Shown here one piece after another: positions 58,531-64,000 of a stretch of DNA of 64,000 nt. Both the position numbers and the translations under genes were made by a program. The notes beneath the pieces are model-generated. The model made no database searches. It had not been told where the DNA came from and saw only the letters and a list, made by a program, of their open reading frames with translations. Location of the stretch: assembly GCF_008630535.1 (NCBI RefSeq), contig NZ_VWPH01000005.1, forward strand, positions 465,564-529,563, read 5' to 3'. Source of the stretch: Saccharopolyspora hirsuta (GTDB lineage Bacteria; Actinomycetota; Actinomycetes; Mycobacteriales; Pseudonocardiaceae). Every line of letters starts with the position of its first letter. Position 1 is the first letter of the stretch.

Positions 58531-60021
58531 GTGGATGCTGAAAGGGCGCCGGGGAGAGATGCAGAACCGGTAATAGGGAGTGAGAAGGTCTGGCGGGCCG
58601 GTCGGCTGGAACCGATGCCGATCCGCAAGCTGCCCGAGTCGCCGCCGTCGATCCACCTGCTGGGGCCGACCGTGTTCCTGGTCGCGCTCGGGGTCGGCAT
58701 GGGCGAGTCCTACATGTGGCCCCGGCTGGTGCTGGTCTTCGGCCCGGAGATCCGGTGGCTGTTCCTGATCGGCGTCACCCTGCAGGCCGTGGTGATGCTG
58801 GAGATGGCCCGCTACGCGATGGCCACCGGGGAGAGCATCTTCTCCGGGGCGGCGCGGGTGGCCAAACCGGTGATGTGGTTCTTCTTCATCACCGCCATCG
58901 CCGTCTACATCTGGCCGGGGCACCTGTCGGCCGGGGCCGCGGCCCTGGAGGAGATCACCGGGGTGCCGTGGGTGGTCTCGGCGTGCATCGGCCTGCTGCT
59001 GGTGGGCGTGGTGTTCACGCTGGCCAAGGTGATCTACAACCTGCTGGAGAACGTGCTGTCGGTGCTGATCGGGCTCCTGGTGGTGGGCACCGCCGTGGTG
59101 GCCGCGATGGTCGGGAACCTGTCCGACCTGACCAGCACCATCACCGGGATGTTCCACTTCGGCTACTTCCCCGCCGACGCGATGTCGCCGACCTGGTTCC
59201 CGATCGTCGTGGGGGCGGTCGCCTTCGCCGGGCCGTCGGGCATGCAGCAGATGTGGTACACGCTGCACCTGCGGGACAAGGGCGCCGGGATGGGCGCGCA
59301 CATCCCCCGCATCCGCGGTCTGCGGCACGCCGGTGAGGAGGAGGCGATGCCCTCCCGCGGCTTCATGTTCGACACCGACGACCCCGAGGAGCTGCGCAAG
59401 TGGCGGGGCTGGCGGCGGTGGGTCACCTTCGACGCGCTGCTGCTGTTCTGGGGCGTCACCATGCTCGTGACCATCTCGTTCACCGTGCTGGCGCAGTCCG
59501 CGGCCCGGGAGAACCCGGGCGTGCGCGGGCTGATCGAGTCCGGTGAGCGGGAGGCGTCGCTGACCGCGATGGCCGACTCCTTCACCTCGGCCGGTGGCCC
59601 GGTGCTGGGTTCGGTGTTCCTCGGGTTCATCGCGCTGATCGGGCTCAACGCCACGCTCGGGCTGTTCGACTCGTTCTCCCGCGGGCAGGCCGACATGACC
59701 TACCACTTCGTGCCCGGGGCCCGGCGGTTCCGGATGTCGCACCTGTACGCGGCGTTCCTGTGGGGCGTGATCCTGTTCGGGATCGTGATCCTGCTGTTCG
59801 GCCCGGCCGACGGGCCCGGGGCGATCCTGGACGTCCTGGCGTTCCTGTCCACCTTCGCGATGGGCGCGTACTGCGTCGTGCTGCTGCTGGTGAACAACCG
59901 GATGCTGCCGCGCCCGATCCGGCCGAGGTGGTGGAGCAACCTGATCATCGGCTTCGGCGCGGTGTTCTACCTGGGCTTGCTGTTCTACAGCCTGATCGAG
60001 TTCGGCGTGGTCGTGAGCTGA
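58531..60021 (+). CDS. Nramp-fold transporter without metal-binding signature
   Basis: This 496-residue protein has about 11 helices and the Nramp-like layout starting LLGPTVFLVALGVGMGESYMWP. In true Nramp metal transporters helix 1 has DPGN, and helix 6 a Met for the metal. Here helix 1 reads GMGESYMWP and no DPGN is found, so a metal substrate is unlikely; a small acid is more plausible in this setting. GTG 58531 has GAGGAG 8 nt upstream; ATG 58615 is an alternative. It leads an operon with a small membrane protein, fdhD and an OFA transporter. Confidence 0.72.
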   Translation: MDAERAPGRDAEPVIGSEKVWRAGRLEPMPIRKLPESPPSIHLLGPTVFLVALGVGMGESYMWPRLVLVFGPEIRWLFLIGVTLQAVVMLEMARYAMATGESIFSGAARVAKPVMWFFFITAIAVYIWPGHLSAGAAALEEITGVPWVVSACIGLLLVGVVFTLAKVIYNLLENVLSVLIGLLVVGTAVVAAMVGNLSDLTSTITGMFHFGYFPADAMSPTWFPIVVGAVAFAGPSGMQQMWYTLHLRDKGAGMGAHIPRIRGLRHAGEEEAMPSRGFMFDTDDPEELRKWRGWRRWVTFDALLLFWGVTMLVTISFTVLAQSAARENPGVRGLIESGEREASLTAMADSFTSAGGPVLGSVFLGFIALIGLNATLGLFDSFSRGQADMTYHFVPGARRFRMSHLYAAFLWGVILFGIVILLFGPADGPGAILDVLAFLSTFAMGAYCVVLLLVNNRMLPRPIRPRWWSNLIIGFGAVFYLGLLFYSLIEFGVVVS

Positions 60022-60437
60022 TGTCGCCGATTCGAGAGTCGAGGACCGGGCGGATGCTCACCCCGGGGTTGGTGATCGGCACCGTCGGCGCGCTCTTCGC
60101 CGACGCGCTGGCGGTGCTCGGCGGCGTGCCGGTGAGCTGGGCCGCGGTCACCGCGGTCGCGCTCGGCCTGCCGCTCGCCGCGTTCGGGGTCGGCTGCAGC
60201 GTCCTGCGGGCGCGCGGCGTGCTGCGCAGCGGGGCGTTCGCCCCGGTGGCGCTGTACTGGCTGATCGCGTTCCCGCTGGCCAGGCTGGTGCAGGACGTCG
60301 TCACGCGGCTGGTGCTGGACAGTCGGTTCGCGCTGCCGCCGCAGCTGCTGGGGTTCCTGGCCTACCAGGCGCTGATCAGCGTCGGCTTCGCGATCGGGTT
60401 CGTGTGGGTGCAGGAGCGGATGTGGCGGAGCGGGTGA
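60021..60437 (+). CDS. Small membrane protein of unknown function
   Basis: This 138-residue protein has about four hydrophobic helices (residues 14-35, 38-62, 73-95, 108-130) and no family I recognise. Its ATG shares a base with the transporter stop, and fdhD begins 6 bp after it, so it is surely cotranscribed. It could be an accessory subunit of the transporter. Confidence 0.65.
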   Translation: MSPIRESRTGRMLTPGLVIGTVGALFADALAVLGGVPVSWAAVTAVALGLPLAAFGVGCSVLRARGVLRSGAFAPVALYWLIAFPLARLVQDVVTRLVLDSRFALPPQLLGFLAYQALISVGFAIGFVWVQERMWRSG

Positions 60438-60443
60438 TCAGCG

Positions 60444-61280
60444 GTGGGACGGGTTACCAGCAGGCGACGGGTGGTCGCCTTGCGCGACGGGGTGCGGCGG
60501 GCCCGCCCGGACACGCTCGTCACCGAGGAACCGCTGGAGATCCGGCTCGGCGGGCGGCCGCTGACGGTCACCATGCGCACGCCGGGCAGCGATTTCGACC
60601 TCGCCGCGGGCTTCCTGGTCAGCGAGGGGATGGTGCGGCGCACCGGGGAGATCGCGGGCATCCGCTACTGCGCGGGCGCCACCGATGACGGCTCGAACAC
60701 CTACAACGTGCTCGACGTCGCGCTGGCGCCCGGCGTGGCACTGCCGGAGGTCTCGTTGCAGCGCAACTTCTACACCACCTCGTCCTGCGGGGTGTGCGGG
60801 AAGGCCAGCCTCGACGCGGTGCGCACCGTGGCGAGCTGGCCGGTCCGCGACGATCCGGCGGAGCTGGATCCGGGCCTGCTGACCGCGCTCCCGGACCGGT
60901 TGCGCGCCGCCCAGCGGGTCTTCGACCGCACCGGTGGTCTGCACGCCAGCGGGCTGTTCGGCCTCGACGGGGCGCTGCGGTGCCTGCGCGAGGACGTGGG
61001 TCGCCACAACGCCGTGGACAAGGTCGTGGGGTGGGCGCTGCGCTCAGGCGAGCTGCCGTTGTCCGGGAGCGTGCTCATGGTCAGCGGGCGGGCGTCGTTC
61101 GAGCTGGTGCAGAAGGCGGTGATGGCCGGGATCCCGGTGCTCGCGGCGGTCTCCGCACCATCGTCGCTGGCGGTGGACCTGGCCGAGGAGTCCGGCCTCA
61201 CGCTGGTCGGATTCCTGCGCGGCAGCAGCATGAACGTCTACGCCGGTGCGCACCGGCTCGGCCTGGCGGAGGCACCATGA
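60444..61280 (+). CDS. fdhD: Formate dehydrogenase accessory sulfurtransferase
   Basis: This 278-residue protein carries the FdhD sulfur-relay motif CGVCG ([10 protein letters not shown]) near the middle. FdhD takes sulfur from a cysteine desulfurase and passes it to the molybdenum cofactor, which formate dehydrogenase needs to be active. The client is the enzyme encoded at 47777-52644. GTG 60444 starts it, and it overlaps the OFA transporter gene by 4 nt. Confidence 0.92.
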   Translation: MGRVTSRRRVVALRDGVRRARPDTLVTEEPLEIRLGGRPLTVTMRTPGSDFDLAAGFLVSEGMVRRTGEIAGIRYCAGATDDGSNTYNVLDVALAPGVALPEVSLQRNFYTTSSCGVCGKASLDAVRTVASWPVRDDPAELDPGLLTALPDRLRAAQRVFDRTGGLHASGLFGLDGALRCLREDVGRHNAVDKVVGWALRSGELPLSGSVLMVSGRASFELVQKAVMAGIPVLAAVSAPSSLAVDLAEESGLTLVGFLRGSSMNVYAGAHRLGLAEAP

Positions 61281-62590
61281 TCGGCCTGCACACACCGAAC
61301 CGGGAGGTCCGGGACCACCACGGCCGCCGCTACCGGCTCGGCGAGCACCCGATCGAGCTCATCGGGCGCTCCCGGGGGTCGGTGCTGTGGCTGTGCTGGT
61401 TGCCGATGCTGCTCGTCGGCACCATGCAGTACTCCTACGGCGCGCTGGTGCCCGGGCTGCTGAACGCCGGGCTGGACCGCAACGGCCTGTTCTGGGCGCT
61501 GGCGGGGTGGACGGTCTGCCAAGCCGGTGCCGGACTGCCGATCGCGCACCTCCGCCAGCGCAACCGGATCGGACCGCGACCGGTGCTGGTCGCGGGCGCG
61601 TTCCTCAGTGCGGGCGGGGTGTTGAGCCTTGCGCACGCCCCGTCCGCACCTGGCCTGCTCGTCGCGTACTCGGTGTTGGGCGGGGTCGGTGCCGGGCTGG
61701 TCTACGCCGGATGCACGTCGACTGCGGCCAAGTGGTTCCCGGAGCGCGCAGCAGCGCGGGTCGGCTTCGTCACCGGCGCTTTCGCGTACGGCTCGGTCCC
61801 GTTCGTGCTGGCGCTGCTGGTCGCACAGGTGAACGCGGTGGTGCTGGACGTCTTCGCGCTGGCGCTCCTCGCAGCCGTGCTCGGGTGCGGCCTGCTGCTG
61901 GCCGACCCGCCGCCGCACTGGTGGCCAGCACACGTCGATCCACGCCGATGGGCGCTGACCAGGCCGAACCCCCCAGCGGCGCGGGAGTTCTCGGCAGCCG
62001 AGGCGCTGCGCACACCGACGTTGCTCGTGCTGGCGGCGTGCTTGTTCTGCGCCGCGACCGTCTCGCTGTTCAACGCCGCGTTCCTGGCTCTGCTCGCGGG
62101 CATCCCGGCGGTCGCCGTCTTCACCGCGACCAACGGCGCGGGCCGCGCGCTGGCGATCCCGATCGCCGACCGGATCGGCTGTCGCCGAACCCTGCGCTGG
62201 GTGGTGGCCGTCCAAGCGATCGGGCAGATCCTGCTGCTGGTGGCGGCCGGGCAGGCCTCGACCTCGCTGCTCCTGGCCGGAGCGACTGCGGCGGGAATCG
62301 GCGGAGGGGCGTTCTACCCGCTGTTCGCCGCCTTGGCCCGCGAGTACTTCGGGGAACGCAGCATCGAGGTGCACGGGCTGGTCTACAGCGCGAAGGCGGC
62401 CAGCGGGGTGGCCGGCATCGGCCTGGCCGCACTGGTCACCGCGCAGTACGGATTCCCCGTCGCACTGCTCGCCGCAGCCACATTGTCGCTGCTCGCAGCG
62501 GTCCTTTGTGGATGGTTCCGGCGCCCCGGCCTGCCGAAGACCCTGCCCTCACCCGATCTGAGCGCCGATCGCGTTCGCCGCGATCTGTAG
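61277..62590 (+). CDS. OFA-family MFS transporter (oxalate/formate antiporter-like)
   Basis: This 437-residue protein has 12 helices. Its opening [20 protein letters not shown] followed by [19 protein letters not shown] is characteristic of actinobacterial OFA-family members, related to OxlT of Oxalobacter. OxlT exchanges oxalate for formate, which would fit the pathway here. Whether it imports oxalate or exports formate is not shown. The 3' end overlaps the convergent IclR gene by 42 nt. Confidence 0.75.
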   Translation: MIGLHTPNREVRDHHGRRYRLGEHPIELIGRSRGSVLWLCWLPMLLVGTMQYSYGALVPGLLNAGLDRNGLFWALAGWTVCQAGAGLPIAHLRQRNRIGPRPVLVAGAFLSAGGVLSLAHAPSAPGLLVAYSVLGGVGAGLVYAGCTSTAAKWFPERAAARVGFVTGAFAYGSVPFVLALLVAQVNAVVLDVFALALLAAVLGCGLLLADPPPHWWPAHVDPRRWALTRPNPPAAREFSAAEALRTPTLLVLAACLFCAATVSLFNAAFLALLAGIPAVAVFTATNGAGRALAIPIADRIGCRRTLRWVVAVQAIGQILLLVAAGQASTSLLLAGATAAGIGGGAFYPLFAALAREYFGERSIEVHGLVYSAKAASGVAGIGLAALVTAQYGFPVALLAAATLSLLAAVLCGWFRRPGLPKTLPSPDLSADRVRRDL

Positions 62591-63259
62591 CCGTTCGGCC
62601 AGCTCGGTCGGCGAACGGTCGGTGGAGACGTAGACGACGCCGATCGCCGCGCAGGTCGGCGCACGCGAAGGAATCGGCACCGCGAGCGACGACAGCCCTG
62701 GGATCACTTCGTCGTGACTGGTCGCGTACCCCTGCTGCCGCGCCTGCTCCACTCGCTCGGCCACGTCGGCACCCATGCCCTGCGTCCCGAGCAGCGTCAG
62801 CAATGCGATTCCCGGCGCACCGTGCTCCAGCGGATGGCGGGTGCCGGGGTGTTCGGCGACAGTGCCCGCCGCGCGCCGGGGCTCGACGCTGGCGAGCGTG
62901 ATGCACTCGCCGTGGTCGTGCACGACCACGAAGCACGTCATGCGCAGGTCCGCGGCCACTGCGGCGAGCTCGGGGACCGCGACGCTCTGCAGATCGCGCG
63001 ATACGCCGTGCGCCAGGACGGCTAGGCCCGCACCCGGCGTGCAGCGACCTGCGGAATCTCGGGCGACCAGGCGGTGGTCTTCGAGGGTGCGGACTATCCG
63101 GTAGACGATCGAGCGGTGGACTCCGAGGTCGGCCGCCAGTTCGTCTATCGTGCGCGGTCGGTCTGAGGTGGCCAGCACCTCCAGGACCCTGATTCCGCGG
63201 GACAGCGTCTGGGATCTCGCCCCGTCGTTCTTCGCCCCTTCGACCATGTTGGCGAACAT
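62549..63259 (-). CDS. IclR family transcriptional regulator
   Basis: This 236-residue protein has the IclR winged helix (RTIDELAADLGVHRSIVYRIV) and an effector domain that ends in PSRAPTCAAIGVVYV. It is convergent with the OFA transporter gene, so it may regulate the oxalate/formate transport operon, but no operator is evident. ATG 63259 is the likely start; ATG 63247 is possible. Confidence 0.8.
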   Translation of the reverse strand: MFANMVEGAKNDGARSQTLSRGIRVLEVLATSDRPRTIDELAADLGVHRSIVYRIVRTLEDHRLVARDSAGRCTPGAGLAVLAHGVSRDLQSVAVPELAAVAADLRMTCFVVVHDHGECITLASVEPRRAAGTVAEHPGTRHPLEHGAPGIALLTLLGTQGMGADVAERVEQARQQGYATSHDEVIPGLSSLAVPIPSRAPTCAAIGVVYVSTDRSPTELAERLQIAANAIGAQIG

Positions 63260-63393
63260 AGCCGGGTCGTCGTTGGGCTGCTGGTTGATCTGCCTGGGGC
63301 GGTACGTGATTGGCTTGCTGTTGGGTGGATGGTTGTTGCTTGTTGTCGGTTGTGTCGTCCGGTGGGGTCATCCCCGTGTTTGGTGGGATTGTG

Positions 63394-63473
63394 GGGGCTG
63401 TGGTCCGGATGTCAAGCCCGGCCTGGCGGCCGCCCCTGCGGGGTTTCAGGCTTGACATCCGGCCCACAGCCCC
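63394..63473. repeat. 80 bp palindromic element, copy 2 (inverted)
   Basis: GGGGCTGTGGTCCGGATG (63394-63411) pairs with the arm ending at 63473 with one mismatch, and TCAAGCC extends the stem. The loop is the reverse complement of the copy 1 loop. About 165 bp, including flanks such as CACGGGGATGACCCGGTGTG, match copy 1 at 702-866. Confidence 0.85.
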
Positions 63474-63843
63474 GGTTTTGGCTTGATGTCACGGGGATGA
63501 CCCGGTGTGGGACGGACCCCGGTGTGGTGAGGCTGCGTGGCGGTTGGCGGGGTGGCCGGGACTGTGTGGGTGTTGTGCGTGCGACGTTCGGTGCCACCGG
63601 CAGGTTGGGGTGCGGGGTATTTCGTGGCGGCGGGCTTCCGGTCGGGCGCGACCCGTCGCTTCGAGCCCGGTAGTGGGTGAAGGTCGCCTGCGGCGTGGGG
63701 TTGATCTCTGTTGTCCGAGCCTACGTGGGCGGTCGCTGGTTGGCCGTCTGGCGATCCCGAATCAGACTCGAAAACTGTTTTACCGTAATGGTTTTCGCGT
63801 TTTGGCGGGTCGTTGATCACCTGATTGTGCGACCATAATGTGC

Positions 63844-63859
63844 TCGAATTTGTGTTCGA
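63844..63859 (+). promoter_or_regulatory. LexA (SOS)-like box upstream of the right-edge gene
   Basis: TCGAATTTGTGTTCGA differs from the SOS consensus TCGAAC-N4-GTTCGA at one base. It lies 19 nt before ATG 63879, the same spacing as the box at 151-166 has to its gene. Confidence 0.6.
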
Positions 63860-63878
63860 GTGTTGGGAGAATGGAGTC

Positions 63879-64000
63879 ATGACACCGCTGATGACCACGA
63901 CTGTGGACACGACCCCCGCACCGGGTGTGGTCGTGTCTGCGGGGATGCCCGCGCGGGCCGAGTCCGCGTCCGGTCTCCCCGTGTCGTGGCCTGCCCCGGT
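63879..64000 (+). CDS. 5' end of a second 13E12/DUF222-like gene (partial)
   Basis: The frame opens at ATG 63879 (MTPLMTTTVDTTPAPGVVV) and runs to the window edge. The residues seen are not diagnostic, and the main evidence is the promoter: 65 bp upstream align with the promoter of the left-edge gene, including the SOS-like box. The gene points out of the window. Family assignment depends on sequence beyond it. Confidence 0.4.
   Translation, partial: MTPLMTTTVDTTPAPGVVVSAGMPARAESASGLPVSWPAP

Larger units (their letters stand above)
63260..63878. other. Intergenic region with the second palindromic element, no supported gene
   Basis: This 619 bp stretch separates the IclR gene from the 13E12-like gene. 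It mirrors the left edge: G/T-rich plus strand, the 80 bp palindrome (63394-63473) in inverted orientation, and the SOS-like box just before the last gene. Frames crossing it are low-complexity shadows. Confidence 0.7.

Noticed and set aside
58531..60021. Manganese or iron Nramp transporter
   Set aside because: The DPGN motif is missing, so I do not call a metal transporter despite the fold.
1..64000. tRNA, rRNA, IS element or complete prophage
   Set aside because: I found no cloverleaf, ribosomal RNA segment, DDE transposase or phage structural gene by eye. A tRNAscan-SE or ISfinder run would be decisive.

Overview
The window is very GC-rich DNA with GTG and TTG starts and many 1-4 nt overlaps between neighbouring genes. 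The gene families (actinobacterial pca operon, LutABC lactate genes, OFA-type transporter, NarL-type two-component pair, GPP34 protein) point to an actinomycete, most likely Pseudonocardiales and possibly Saccharopolyspora; the genus is an inference, not something the sequence proves. I found no rRNA, tRNA, CRISPR array or complete transposase.

Layout. Both edges hold the 5' end of what look like paralogous 13E12/DUF222-type genes. They point outwards, and each has a LexA (SOS)-like box at the same distance from the start codon. An 80 bp palindrome inside a homologous segment of about 165 bp lies near each end (744-823 and 63394-63473) in opposite orientation. From 0.9 to 6.8 kb there is a YhgE-like membrane protein with a divergent TetR regulator, a CoA-type Nudix hydrolase, a DUF3048 lipoprotein, a CapA-like protein and a quinone oxidoreductase. 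From 6.9 to 11.5 kb lies a compact four-gene operon ending in a strong hairpin: a Crp/Fnr regulator with an intact cyclic-nucleotide cassette, a class III cyclase-like protein carrying a RHIM-like amyloid motif, a P-loop-like protein with a degenerate Walker A, and a helical protein. This is the best candidate here for an undescribed signalling or conflict system.

From 12.3 to 18.5 kb is a protocatechuate operon (pcaIJHGBDC-pcaR; no pcaF seen). From 18.5 to 23.8 kb is an L-lactate module (GntR regulator, lactate permease, LutABC-type genes) with a clear GntR operator. From 23.9 to 34.4 kb come a flavin-type acyl-CoA dehydrogenase homologue whose ribosome binding site lies in a 12 bp hairpin stem, an amino-acid permease, a GPP34 protein, an ABC exporter, a MarR regulator, a PHP phosphoesterase, a tartrate/malate-type dehydrogenase and an amidase. 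From 34.4 to 44.3 kb are cydABDC, a fetB-like gene with a histidine kinase and response regulator, an HtrA-like protease and a TerC-like membrane protein.

From 44.5 to 63.3 kb is a region I read as oxalate/formate metabolism: a GntR regulator, a split NAD-type formate dehydrogenase, an oxalyl-CoA-decarboxylase-like ThDP enzyme, a very convincing formyl-CoA:oxalate CoA-transferase (frc), an ADP-forming acyl-CoA synthetase, an Nramp-fold transporter, fdhD and an OFA-family antiporter. Three copies of CATACNGTATG, one before the GntR gene and two between the divergent formate dehydrogenase and decarboxylase operons, suggest one GntR regulon. The proposed route is oxalate to oxalyl-CoA (frc), oxalyl-CoA to formyl-CoA and CO2 (ThDP enzyme), formyl-CoA to formate (frc, or the ADP-forming ligase with ATP gain), and formate to CO2 and NADH (formate dehydrogenase, matured with FdhD).
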